Part shown: piece by piece, positions 48,760 to 61,000 of the stretch | How the letters are laid out: each line of letters opens with the position of its first letter | Numbering within the stretch: the first letter of the stretch is position 1 | Origin: Rhodamnia argentea | Taxonomy: Eukaryota; Streptophyta; Magnoliopsida; Myrtales; Myrtaceae | Length of the DNA: 64,000 bases | Assembly: GCF_020921035.1 (NCBI RefSeq) | Contig: NC_063155.1 | Coordinates: 17,007,311-17,071,310 of the forward strand | Direction: 5' to 3' | Notes under the pieces: generated by a model | Seen by the model: the letters and a program-made list of their open reading frames with translations, nothing else | What the model was told of the DNA's origin: nothing | Databases searched by the model: none | Made by a program: the position numbers and the translations under genes

Positions 48760-49320
48760 TCATCACACACCGCTTGCACACTATCCCCCTTGTGCTGAGA
48801 AAATGGAAGCCTGAACTGCAAATTCTTCTGGAGGTCTGTGAGGTGAAAACTCTTGTTTGGGTTAAGCTACAGAGGATGTTCCTCTGTACCTTATGAAGAT
48901 AAGATGGCTAAAGTCCTTGGGGTTCTAGGAAATGTGCCAATTGATCCAGATATGGTCATTTTTTCCTAAAGAACAAGAAAATGTCTGAAATGGATTCCTG
49001 AAGAAGTGTCTTTCCTAGAGAATTTGGCTGATGTGTCCTCTCCTGAGATTTCCACAATCCAATGCTGTCACTAGAGTTCTCTCTGAAGAGGGTCAGACTG
49101 GATGACCAGTTTGTAGGACTCTCCTCTGTTCATGTACAGAAGGAAGAAGAGGTAAGTGCCTTGATATACTGCCAGAATTGGAGGATGATGGTGCTATTCC
49201 TCCTGCCGATTTTGAACTTTTCTCAAACAAGACTGCTGGTGAGGTGTGGAAGCAAAGCCTCATGCATCAGAAAACTGGTAGAAGGAAGAACACCAATCTG
49301 GAAGCTGAGTTAAGGAAAGC
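48760..49320 (+). mobile_element. LINE relic, second copy
   Basis: Homologous to 35660-36290. The frame at 48790-48880 encodes LRKWKPELQ and VKTLVWVKLQ, keeping a WVKL motif that is lost from the copy at 35.7 kb, but it lacks the stretch with YIASAIG. It ends before the endonuclease part. Because both relics sit at the same place relative to a CBP60 gene, they derive from one insertion duplicated with the unit. Confidence 0.65.
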
Positions 49321-50110
49321 CAGATGATGGTTATCCAGTTCCTCAATTCTTTCCTAAGGGCAAGAAATTGGCTGCGGCCACCGGCAAGGTCTGAACATAT
49401 GTTCGGGATCCAAGCCGCGGTTTGCGATCACATTTGCCCCGGCAATTCGTCTGATAGGTTCTTGCTTACCGGTTCCACGTCTGGCTCGTTTACTCATGCT
49501 GATGATCGGGCTTCGACTCAAAACAGGAGGAACAAAGTTAAATGGCATGGGCTCGTCCGGTTTCGGCCTAATGTACCTAAGTTTGCGTTTCTTTCTTGGC
49601 TTGAACTGAACTGAAATTATTTTCATGTCAGTTGAAGGTGCAAGTATTTATAAGGGCCGGTTTAGCGGCTGGCATCGCCCTTAGTTTAACCGGGAAATCC
49701 AACCGAACCGGCTAGTATTGGCCAGTTCTAAGTGAATTAGACAGGTTCTTGGGTATAAACCTTGGAAACGGCCATGATACGGTTCTAAGATTGAGTCAAT
49801 CTTGATCGGGATTGGACACTTAAATAGAAAGTTCCAACCTTGAAGAGTCAATCCCATCCATGGTAGTGGGTACGAGGCTAGAGTGCATCCCCACTCGACT
49901 AATCACAAGTTAAAGGAAAATTTGATAGTAACTGTAATGCAACTTCACAAAATAAATCGACCTACAACCGGCCAGCTCAATTCCAATCCGATTACAAATG
50001 TAATCGATTCGGTTTTCAATCCCAAACGATCCAAACCGAGACCTTCTTGGATCAATTACATGATCCGACTTTGGAATTAGCTCACCTCGGAACAGATAAC
50101 CCCGCACCAT
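49321..50110. other. Unclassified spacer beyond the array
   Basis: Frames of 60-96 codons occur on both strands but none is recognisable. Short repeated words (AACCGG, CGGTT) suggest transposon-derived sequence. Confidence 0.35.
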
Positions 50111-50111
50111 T

Positions 50112-50505
50112 TTAATTAGAGAAAATGGCACAAATGATCCTTAAATTATGCTCAATATGCACTATGGTCTTTGAATTGTCAATTTTGTGTAATGTTGCTT
50201 CTAAATTTTTAATTTATTTGATGTAATCCTTGAATTTTTTATACAAGTTCAAAATAGTCGTTGAATTACAGGAATATGTTCAAATGTCGTGCATAAACTC
50301 ATATTAATGAAATAATAACATTGATTATTTTCATATTGTTTAGATACTAGCTTGAATTCCGATATATATAAAAATACCGGCTTGAATATTTACTAAAAGT
50401 TTAGGTATCATATTGAATAAATTAAAAATGTTTATGGACCACATTTCGCAAAATGAAAATTTCGAAATCATATTGTGCATTGAGGTAAAGTGTAATGACT
50501 ACTTA
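50112..50505. mobile_element. Repeat element with 'ATGGCACAAATG' terminus
   Basis: Starts GAGAAAATGGCACAAATGAT and continues as an AT-rich non-coding segment. An inverted relative ends at 55255 (GGCCATTTGTGCCATTATCC). It is a dispersed non-autonomous family in this window. Confidence 0.4.
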
Positions 50506-51082
50506 CATGATCATCCCATTTAATTTGTTCCTTTTTTTTTTTTTTCCTCGGTTCAGTTTGTCAAAACCGAAATAACTAATGCCGACACGCAAGCCGGATC
50601 GCAGTCCTACGTGTCAGCGGCGGCTGGGTCCCGACCAACACGTGCGCCAATGGCAACCCCCGTAATTCTCCCCCAACTTCAGCGTCAATTACGTAAACCA
50701 AACCGAAAATATCTTCTGCCACCTCAGACCCGCCCCCCGGAATTCTGATATGTCTCGAACTTTCTCCTCCCTCGCCATCTCCATCCCTCAACTTGGAGAG
50801 TCGCCACATCAAGATATTTTCTCTCTCTAAACCACCCCCCCCTTCTTTTTCTCTCTCCTCTTTCAGAGCTTCGATGCGCGCATAAAGCTCGCCCAAGTCT
50901 CTTTATCTCCGCCTCCTCTGTGTTGAGTTCGCGATTCTCCGTCGGCCGAGGCGAACGATGTTGTGACCCCATCCGAGAACGGAGGAGGAAGAAGAGAGGG
51001 CCGAGCTTGGAGATTCAACTCAGATTCTTCGTCTTGTTCCGAACGTTTCTTTGATCGCTGCGGAGGCTCTGGGAGGAGCAGC

Positions 51083-52605
51083 ATGGACAGAGGAGGAGGA
51101 TCCGGCGCCGGATCTTGCTACTACGCCGTCCTTGGGGTTGGCAGGGACTCCTCCTTCTCTGACATTCGATCGGCCTACCGCAAGCTCGCCATGGTAACGT
51201 ACTCCGGTTTTTGTCTCGTCTTGCTCTTCGAAACTCTCTTTTTTTCCCCCCTGCTGTGTGGTCGTAATCCCTGGCGTTCGAGTTGTGGATGAATTGGAGG
51301 ATTTCGTGGAGTTGCTATGTCGGAATCAGATGCCGTATCTGTTTTAGCTGAGATCGTCGGATGGGGACTGCCTTATTCAGTCACATTTCTGCTCGAGTTT
51401 TTTCTATAGGATTTCGCTCATGTGGTGAGCTTCTTCATGTGGGGAATTGTGCGTTCGATTTGATTCGATTTGGACTTTCCTGAGACTGTCAGATGTTGCT
51501 GAGGCGATATGTTTAGTCGTTTAGAGCACAGGGACGAGTTGCTTGATCAAATTCGTCCTGATCTTCGTTAGAAACACGATATTTATGCGATGCATGAATT
51601 GTTCGTTTAACAAATGAGGTACTTGATAGGTCGAATCTGTGCTTAATTTCTGCTTGATTTGTTTTTGCGAAGAAATGGCACCCGGACAAATGGGCACGGA
51701 ACCCGCAGGTCGCTGGAGAGGCAAAACGGCGGTTTCAGCAGATTCAGGAGGCTTACTCTGGTAAAAACCCCCCCGGCACGATTTTGCTTGCATAGCCAAT
51801 TCTGCACAACAAAATTGGGAGTATTTTTCAAATGTGATGCGTGATCATGTTGCATTACGTAGAGTAACGAGAGTTTTTTTGTTCTCTCTCTCTTTTTTCT
51901 TTTTTTTTGTGATGTTTTCGGGGGTTCAGTGCTGTCGGATCAGAGCAAGAGGTCAATGTACGATGCTGGGCTCTACGATCCGCTCGAGGAAGAAGACGAG
52001 GTAGGTCTAGCTAGCCATTTTGCAATCATTTACGACGACAACCCCATTTTGTAAATCTGTTTAATTGGTTATTTCCCTCCTGTGATTAAAAAAAAAATTC
52101 TTTTTTTTTTTGCCTTCTATTTTTGCGGTAAATAGTTTGTTTTTCTTTTTGGGGATGTCATTGTTAATCCTCCTTTTGGGCCTGAATTCTTCATGAAATG
52201 AACCAGGACTTCTGCGACTTTATGCAAGAGATGATTTCCATGATGAACAACATCAAGGACGAGGTAGGTGTAAATCCCTCTCACCTCGTGCTCCTCTTTT
52301 GCATGCTTGATTCAATGCGCCGCGCATTTCTCGCGCATTCCATGGTCTGAAAAGCCACGGTCGGAAAAGTTAAAATGATTGATGTTTTGCTGAGGTTAAC
52401 GTGTCTTGCGTTTTGATTTTTTTTTTTTTTTTGGTGGTTCCACCAGGGAGATAGCTTTGAGGACCTCCAGAGGATGTTCGAGGACATGGTGGGCGGTGGA
52501 GAGGGCCCTGGATTTGACTTTGCGCCTGATCCGACGGCCTCCAAGAAGCCACGCGTGAACAAGTCCATGGCGAGCTCCGCGAGGCTCAATTCGTCTCGCT
52601 GTTAG
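51083..52605 (+). CDS. Small J-domain (DnaJ/Hsp40) co-chaperone
   Basis: J-domain proteins stimulate ATP hydrolysis by Hsp70. Five exons: 51083-51193, 51673-51760, 51930-52000, 52207-52263, 52447-52605, giving 161 residues with no internal stop. The J domain covers about residues 11-80: [30 protein letters not shown] with the essential HPD at 40-42, and [16 protein letters not shown]. It lacks the glycine/phenylalanine and zinc-finger parts of type I/II proteins, so it is type III. The C-terminal part has [19 protein letters not shown] and [15 protein letters not shown], a conserved tail of a plant subfamily related to Arabidopsis At1g71000, followed by a basic SKKPRVNK that could act as a nuclear signal. 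The ATG fits the family start. CT-rich sequence at 50818-50868 is probably promoter or 5' UTR. Confidence 0.92.
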
Positions 52606-53011
52606 GTTGGCCCCCAATGCACCCCCCCGCCCCCAAATGGCACGCGCCACCGGTCATAGTTTTAACGCCCCCAACCCCTGCCACCGCCTCTAACTGTCGG
52701 CATTGAGCGTTAATTAACGCCTTAATCTCTGATTAAAGATCTGATTTTTGGTGGTGGTGGAGAGATTGGATATTCCCGAGTGTTTCGAATTCGTGGTGGG
52801 CTTGCGAGGGGCCCAACAGTCGGGAATCTTTTGGGTCGACTGTTGAAGAAATAGTTAATAAAATTATAAGGGTTTGTGGTAGTGATGTGTGTTTTTTTGT
52901 GGTGATTCGTGCTCCTTCCTCCTGCTCCTCCTCCTTCTCTTTTGGTCTTTTGAGGTGAGATATTTTCTTTCTGTTGCTGCTGGCTGTTAGACGGAAAGCT
53001 ACCTGGCACCA

Positions 53012-53045
<34 letters not shown>

Positions 53046-53480
53046 CGTAGGCTGGGCTGGGGCCGTAGAATCATTGGCCAGTCGATTGACACTCGATGGT
53101 CGACCCCCTTGCGTTCTACTGCTACGCCTTTTCCAAGTGTTTCTTCTAGTCCCTCCTTTTTCTCTGGCCGCGCCACGCCGTGGACGGTACGGATCCTACG
53201 AACGAAAAGATCGTGGGAGTGGGTCCCCCCACCCCCGTTTCTGGTGGAAACGTAATTTGATTGGGGGCCCCGATATTTTTGTTGTTTCTACGACTGGAAA
53301 AGATGAAAAGGTTGACACCAATGGGGCCCTCTAGTGAAAGTTACAACCTTTAATTTTTTTTTTATCTTTTTTTTTTGTTGGGTCTAAAACAACCTTTAAT
53401 TAGTCAGTGGAACTCTTTGGAAAAAATCACAAACTACTGTGAAACGTAGAAAAACGAAATTTTGGCCAATAGTCCTGGGG
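52606..53480. other. 3' region of the J-domain gene and spacer
   Basis: Includes the probable 3' UTR and a CT microsatellite at 53011-53043. The open frames at 52722-53334 on both strands overlap the microsatellite and have no homology. Confidence 0.45.
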
Positions 53481-55540
53481 GAAGACGCTACTATGGGGAT
53501 GAAGACGCCAATATCTTTGTCGCTAAAACATCGATATTAAATTCGAATTTTCGGTTTGATTCTCGCGTTCTGCAAAGAGGGGGAGAAAAAAATAAATTGT
53601 GGCGGCACTTAAAAATTCGTTTTGGTGAACGAGGGGGGCTTGCTTTTCTTCTCTTGGTGAGGTGGTCCTCGAGACTTTTATAGGTGGAGAGGCTTCTAGT
53701 TCTACGACCACACTTCCTTTTTTTCCCCCTCGTTACTCCTTTTTATCTCTCCCTCTCTTTCTCTTTTTCTGAACAGGGATGGCACTAAAGTAGATGTGAG
53801 CCCCTTCTATAATCGCCAGTTGCCTCACATTAGGCGAAGTTGATTTGGTGCTTCTGTCGTTGCGGAGCCGTGTGCGCTTTTTCCAAGTTTTTCTAGCGAG
53901 CAGCGATGCTTTCGAATTTTCGATTGTTCTCTCCATGAGCACTTGACAATTGATCAGCTAGCATGACTTGTGATCTGACACGATTTTTGTATAGAGTTAG
54001 CCAGAGATACGCGCCTATTTATACCGGATTATAGTACTGGTAAGATAAGTCAACATTGATAACCCATGACTAAACCCACGTTCCTCGCTTTACGGTCGAT
54101 TTTCCATCCGAGCTTAAGATTGCGTGCGGCGCGCGTCTGATTCGTAGCTTACTCAATCCCAGCCAGAGAGAGAGTCATGGTGGTGGGAGACCCTTAAGTT
54201 AAGATGACGACTAATATCCTTGATTTGTGAGATTGCATGCGGAGGTAAATGGTTCGTGTCACAGGCGGGTACTGCCGATTTTTGAAGTATATGAAGTTCC
54301 GCTCCATCCGAAACCAAATCGCCTGGCATGTCAATGGACGGGACCGCCGTGCTTCAATCCGAGGTGCTTGAGAGGGATGGCCTTCCATCACTTTTGGGAT
54401 TATCACGTTTGTCCATTATGCTTGGTCCAGCCAGTTCATGAATGCTTCGTTTTGTGGTACTTGGGCCTTTTAGAAACGGCTTTTTCTTTACCTCGGTTCG
54501 AAGAGATTGAGTTAAGGCACAAATTTCTAAACGGAGCCCAAGCCTCAAAGCTTTTGAGAAGCCCGCACGCCGAGCTCCTCTTAACATCGTGCCAATTTGG
54601 TGAACGATATTTGGAGCGATGGTCCATTGGACGACATGCCATATTAACACCTCCTCTATCTAAGTCATGGCAGATAAAGCATGTGGTAAAAAATACTGTG
54701 AAAACACTTCTTGGTAGTTTGGTACAAGAAGAATGAAACTATCGACACAGCTCTTTTCTTTAAGCTCTATTCTATGCTCATTGCACGCCGAGCGGTAATT
54801 TTCAGAAAAATGCTATGCAAGCTATTCATTTTACACGAGATTAATGGAGCTTTGGAGGGGTAAATATAATCGTCTCATCACTAACTCTAGGGGGGGATTT
54901 TCATCACGCTCAAACAACTAAAACAATAGACACATGGCTTCAAACACGAGCGGAAGTAAGAAAGAAAAACATACATAACCCATTCATATATTATTGAAGC
55001 AAAATGATGTGCATATGGTTAAGTATAGTTTGGCCCTTGAAAATTTATTTAGAGATACTCCAATACATAGAACTAATTTTTGGGGTTTGTTTGATAAAAT
55101 TGAAAAAATGACCCTTATTGGTCAAATTAAAAGTTCGGGGACCATATTGCACATTGAGGTTAAAATTCATGGATTATATTAGTCAAATTAAAAGTTTAGG
55201 TATCACATTGCTCATTAGATCAAAGTTCTAGGGCCATTTGTGCCATTATCCCAAAATTTAAGTGCTGTTTATCTTTTAGTGTTGAAAGTAGATTAACTAT
55301 TGACTTTTTTTTACTTGTTTTACCGAAGATAGAGCGATTATGGGTAGGTTTTGGTAATATTCTTGTTGTCATCAATTATATCTTCCTTAATTAATTAACC
55401 CCTTTACTACATTGTCCCGATTTTTCACTTAATTAAGTCTAGAAAGTCATTCCGACCAAAAAAAAAAACGTCTATAGAGTCAATATAAATCGACATACAA
55501 GATTGATCTCATTTAACGACTAATCATATAGTTCTCAAAG
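53481..55540. other. Spacer without a recognised gene
   Basis: An uninterrupted 169-codon plus-strand frame lies at 54227-54736, the longest unexplained frame in the window outside genes. Its sequence matches no family I know, and long frames on the opposite strand overlap it. At 55100-55255 is the inverted relative of the element at 50112. Confidence 0.35.
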
Positions 55541-55544
55541 CTTA

Positions 55545-55735
55545 GGCTCCGTTTATTTAGGGAAAAATGGATTATTTGAAAATATTTTTCTAAGAAACGA
55601 TTGCTTGTACCGCTTGAAATAATTAAGTCAATAGAAGATGTTTTCATCACCACGAAAATGTTTAGATAATGAGAAAAAAGTATTTTTTAGAACATTCAAT
55701 TTTTGCGAAACAAATGGAACATTAATTGGGTTATT
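55545..55735. mobile_element. Fragment of an inverted-repeat element
   Basis: Contains GGCTCCGTTTATTTAGGG and TTTTGCGAAACAAATGGA; related sequence in other orientations lies at 15640-15790 and 41020-41050. A dispersed non-coding family; boundaries approximate. Confidence 0.35.
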
Positions 55736-56032
55736 AAACGAGCCGTCTTGTCAATTTATTTGCGATCAACCCCCATTGCGCCCTCTCTCTTCCTTCCTTT
55801 CTTCAATAGATGTAGCATTATCTTTTGTAATTTTGTTGGAATCTTATCTATTCGGGGCCAAAAGCAATTCCTTGAAGCATTCCGAACGTACCTTGTTCAC
55901 CATACCTTAAATATGTGGGAATTCCATTTTTGTCCTCCCCAATTTTAATATTTCTCTACCAAATTGTGAAAAAAAAAAGTATTTGTTCACTGTTGCGTTA
56001 ATCAACGGGTAACTATAACTTAAATTAAACGG

Positions 56033-56453
56033 TAGGGCTTAGCATAGTGGATCGATTGGACCGGATCAAACCGGCCGGATTGGTCCGATTCCAAGGAGCC
56101 TCGATCCGGTTTCCCATTCCTAAAATTGAAACCGGCGGCCTGGTGATTCGGTTCCCGATTCCGAGGGAAAACCGGATGGATGGACCACCCGGACCGGACC
56201 GACCATTTTTTCTTTCTTTCTTTTTTTTTTAAAATTCAAAACCTAATTTGAGGCTCTCTATCATGTCAAACAAATGGTAACAAAATTTCTTTCTCTATCA
56301 TTTAATACTATTCACTAAGTTTTTGAGCGGTAAACAATGAACTTCTTTTTCTTTATCTTTTTGTTTAAATTTACTAAGGTCTTTGTTTATGTTAAACATC
56401 GATTCCATAGGATAGCCCGAGAACCGGACCAACCCAGAATATGCTCGCCCCTA
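56033..56453. mobile_element. hAT-type MITE with CCGG-rich left arm
   Basis: The ends TAGGGCTTAGCATA and TATGCTCGCCCCTA are imperfect inverted repeats. Flanking 8-mers TTAAACGG (56025-56032) and ATAAACGG (56454-56461) match at 7 of 8 positions. The left arm (56050-56210) is rich in ACCGG / CCGGA words. No transposase. Confidence 0.65.
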
Positions 56454-57740
56454 ATAAACGGGACATAATTATTAATGGCGACATGCATTGAACCTCCGAG
56501 TTAAGCAATAATACTGGTGAAAAGATTGTTTACATTCATCTTACCCCTAATGTCTTAAATTCTAAATGTGCTCGTAAAACGTTTCTTTTAGGTGCAGATG
56601 ATAACAATAATTGTCTGAATATCTAATGCTATATTTGAGAAAAGAATATGCCTTTTGTCTCATCTTCGGTACCTGCCAAAAAATTCCCCTATCATGACAA
56701 AAAATTACCTCGTAAAATAGATTAAATTGGAAGTAGACATGCGTAGGTAACATGTTATCTACATGTCCGAACTACCCATTAGCCCTTCACTTCTATCATC
56801 TACAAATTTTCAGAAAACTAACACGAATATAGGAGAATTACTTCCAACATTACGTTGTTGAATTTTCATATCCGAAAGAGATAGATTAAACACGATCGTA
56901 CGCAGTCTAGAAGTGTCGGAATGAGTCATGAATCCATTTTATAACAAATGTTTTCGGACCAAGTCGTATTATATGAGTTGCTTGGATGTTTAACTAGCCA
57001 AATGACAATGGGTTAAGAAAATTGAATTTTAATTAAATTTGGTCACCAAGCTCGCCACCATGATGATTGAGGGCATGGTCTTGAGTGACCCCCGGGTCCA
57101 TAGGTTGTGACCTCCAAACCGACGAGTTGCAACCTTGACACAGAGAGGTGGATGGAGAGGTGTCGGATGAGTCGAGCGGGCAAGGGGGTTGGTGCCACCA
57201 ACGAATAAAAGCGTGATGGTAAGGGATTTCGAAAGTGATGGTTGATGCCACCATGGTGTTGGCTCGAAAGTTTTTCATTATCATTATTTACTTTCTTTCT
57301 CTTGTTTCCCCGAATTAAACAACGAAGAATAATAACGAATGGAAAAATGAAAACACATCTCAACCATCGAACTTTTAAAGGATGAGAAGTGCCCTAAAAA
57401 AACAAAAAAACCTAACTTTTCATGGTTAAGAAAAATTGCTAAGAATTATAGCTTATGATGAGTTGGACATGAGTCGTGCTAGAGGCCAAGTTGTGTATTG
57501 GTCGCTAAAATTACATTACACCAAAACCGATCAATATGGGCTATGTCCATTTCGATTTACTCAATCTCGTCTTTCGACCAAAAAATAGAAAATCCCGACT
57601 CGGCCCGATCCGACCCGACGTTCCAATTTGACATGTCTAAATGGAACCCTGGGTTAAACCCTAGTACCTAATAATGGCTAAATGGGGAAATAGATAATGA
57701 TCTTCCCTGACCATAAAATTCAAAACTCAAGGGCATTTTC
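56454..57740. other. Gene-free spacer upstream of the importin alpha gene
   Basis: No recognised gene. A telo-box-like AAACCCTA at 57656-57663, lying about 375 bases before the importin ATG, is the only promoter-type motif noticed. Confidence 0.4.
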
Positions 57741-57811
57741 GCAATATACTTGACGATTCGTGCCTATTTTCGGTCAACAGGTTTCGAGCATCACGGCACG
57801 ACGCCCCCTCC

Positions 57812-57899
57812 TTCCTCTCTCTCTCTCTCTCTCTTCATTTTTGCGAACTCAATAATCACTCTCTCTCTCCAACCCTCCTCCTCCTCCTCCTCCTCCTCG
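57812..57899 (+). promoter_or_regulatory. CT- and CTC-rich leader of the importin alpha gene
   Basis: CT repeats at 57816-57832 and 57859-57868 and a CTC triplet run at 57876-57898, about 130-220 bases before the ATG. Pyrimidine-rich tracts of this kind are common in plant core promoters and 5' UTRs. Confidence 0.5.
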
Positions 57900-58031
57900 T
57901 CACTTTTTCCTGAATCGATCGAAGGTTTCTTCGTCATCTTGCTCGATTGTACGTCTCGATAGGGTTTCGAATCCCTCGGAGGCCTCCGCCGATCCTTCTT
58001 CCCACCAGTTTTTTCCACCTCCCTTCGAGCG

Positions 58032-61000
58032 ATGTCGCTGCGACCTAGCGCGAGGACGGAGGTCCGCCGGAACCGCTACAAGGTGGCGGTGGACGCGGAC
58101 GAGGGGCGGCGGAGGCGGGAGGACAACATGGTGGAGATCCGGAAGAGCCGCAGGGAGGAGAGCTTGCTGAAGAAGCGTCGCGAGGGGCTTCAGGCGCAGC
58201 AATCGGCTCCTTCGCTTCACTCTTCTGCCGTCGAAAAGAAGGTGAGATCGTGTATTCAAATTGATGACGTGCTTGTTTGTTCGTTTTATGTGCTTTCACG
58301 GACTCCGATGTGGTGGCGTTTTGGCCCTTGATAATTGGTGAAGTATTAGTTCAGTAGGTGGCGTTGTCGATCGATCTGTGATTAGTAACAGTTCTGACCA
58401 AAATTAAGCTGTTCTGTCTTGTAACACATCAGTGTCTGAGCGTCAGTTGGAAGCAGAGCTTATCTTTCCCTCTTCAGGAGCTTATTTGGAGCTGAATTTC
58501 GGTGGTGTCTTATAGTCTAGGGTTTGCATTGGTCAGTAAATCTTTGTAGATCACGGATCATCTATGTGATTATAGCTTGTTTGGTATTGAGCTTCTCCGT
58601 GAGCTTAGGTTCCTTGCCTGAGTTAATGGGTACGTACAAGTTGAAGATTGTTTTGCTTCTGAGTTTTTAGCCATTTGGAATGTCTGCTGTTTTGGGTAAC
58701 CTGCAATGCATATATTTGTAATAGAATGGGTGGACAAATTGCTTATAGAACTGATAGCCAAACCTATGTGTCTCAAGAGTTCCAGAAATGTTCTCTTGAC
58801 CCAAAGCAATCTATTACTGGATCTTCTTCTTTGACTACTCAAAGCAAGCAGTGCCCCATACATATGTACAGGTTGGAGAGGGTCTTGTTAACTGGATTGC
58901 TGATAGCTCTTTCGTTGTGTCATTGTGGCTTTGTTCATTTTATTGGCATTTTGTCTCGTGTTTTTCATATTGATTGTTGATGGCCCACATTGAAAGATGT
59001 TGTGCTCGTTTTGTTTTCTAAGATAATGACATGAGATGATTTGACAGAATTTTTTGATCACATGCGGTTGTTTCGACTTTACTTGAGACCAGTTTAATCA
59101 TGCTTGGCTCGTTTCTGTTTCGCTTCAGTTGGAAAATCTACCTTCCATGGTTGCTGGTGTATGGAGCAATGAAAAACCTATGCAACTTGAAGCAACTACG
59201 CAGTTTAGAAAGCTACTTTCAATAGGTGACATTTCATCTTCTTTCTTCCTAGTCTTTTAATTTGCTTTAAAATCTGCATCGCAAGCTTTTGAAACTGTTG
59301 GTTATCTCATTTTAATATTTCTTACAATACGTTAAGAACAATATGTTAATGGCCAGAGCGTAGCCCACCTATTGAGGAGGTGATTCAATCGGGTGTTGTT
59401 CCTCGCTTTGTTGAGTTTCTCATGAGGGAGGACTTCCCTCAACTTCAGGTACTATGCGTAATATTCTTTATTTGTATATGCCAACATTGCCTTTATATGA
59501 GCTGTGACCATAAAGCTACTTTTGGTGTGGCTGGGAATATCCTTAGTTCGAAGCAGCTTGGGCACTGACCAACATTGCTTCCGGTACATCCGAGAATACC
59601 AAGGTGGTTATTGATCATGGGGCTGTTCCTATATTCGTGAAACTTCTTGGTTCTCCCAGTGATGATGTGCGTGAGCAGGTGTGTACATGGCAGAAGATTT
59701 TAGATATGGAGTTCTTATTTTCTCTTTACCTTTATTATATCTTTGTCAGTCACTTTGCCTCTTATTATATTGCTTTTCAGATATGGTGTTCTTGTTTTCT
59801 CTTTTCCTTTATTATATCTTTGTCAGTCACTTTGTCTCTTATAAAATTGCTAGTTGGCTTACCTTCATTGATAATTCCTCCCCTGTTCATTTCCATGCCT
59901 AGGCTGTTTGGGCTCTGGGAAATGTGGCTGGCGATTCTCCCAAATGCCGTGACCTTGTTCTTTCAAACGGTGCGTTACTTCCATTGCTGGCACAATTGAA
60001 TGAGCACGCAAAGCTTTCTATGCTGAGAAATGCGACCTGGACACTTTCTAACTTCTGTAGAGGGAAGCCACAACCACCTTTTGAGCAGGTTGGTTTCAGT
60101 GCACCCTGTTCAAGTCTAGAGATGATTGCTAATTGGTTATCGATGAGCCATTAGAGCTTGTTCTTTCGTGGACGATTGTTCTTTTTACATAATTTTGTAG
60201 ATGTCATATGTTCACACATAATTGCAGAAGAGGTCATGAGGAAAAGTTCTTTTCTGGGACGTTTATCTTTTATGTTGTCACGGAGGGATCTTAGAATCTA
60301 GATACACTATTGAACTACAAAACAACGTATCAACAGTAATTGTTAGCATAAGGTAAAACCTTTCTTTGGATGTGATGCTATACCTTGATCTTCACGTGAA
60401 GCTGCTTTTAGGGAAACGATTTGCCACTTTGTAGTTTGGTTCAGCTTTTAGCAGAAATAAAGTCCTCCATTACACTGGTTTATGTCTTCTGAAGCTGATC
60501 TGCGTTCTATATTCTGGTAGGTTAAGCCTGCACTTCCAGCCCTTGCGCATCTTATCCATTCGACTGATGAAGAGGTTTTGACGGATGCTTGTTGGGCTCT
60601 GTCATACCTTTCTGATGGCACAAATGATAAAATCCAAGCTGTGATTGAAGCTGGTGTATGTCCTCGTCTTGTGGAACTACTGCTGTAAGCTGTCTCAACT
60701 TCTCGTTCAGTACATTGCATGGAACTATTCTGATCCACAGTCATTCTTCATTCTTTTTTTATGTTTGAAATACTGAACTTTTGATTTCCGTTGTACTAGC
60801 CACCCATCTCCATCTGTTCTGATTCCTGCCCTTCGCACGGTTGGAAATATCGTCACTGGAGATGATTTGCAAACCCAGGTAATGGAATCATAAGTAATAT
60901 TTAGTTCTATGACACACATTTATCAGCAGCTGCTTAAATCTCCTGTAATTTCTGGTTCACTTAGTGTGTCATCGACCATCAAGCACTCCCCTGCCTTCTG

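Noticed and set aside
52974-53334. Serine/leucine-rich frames after the J-domain gene
   Set aside because: They run through a CT microsatellite and show no conserved motif.
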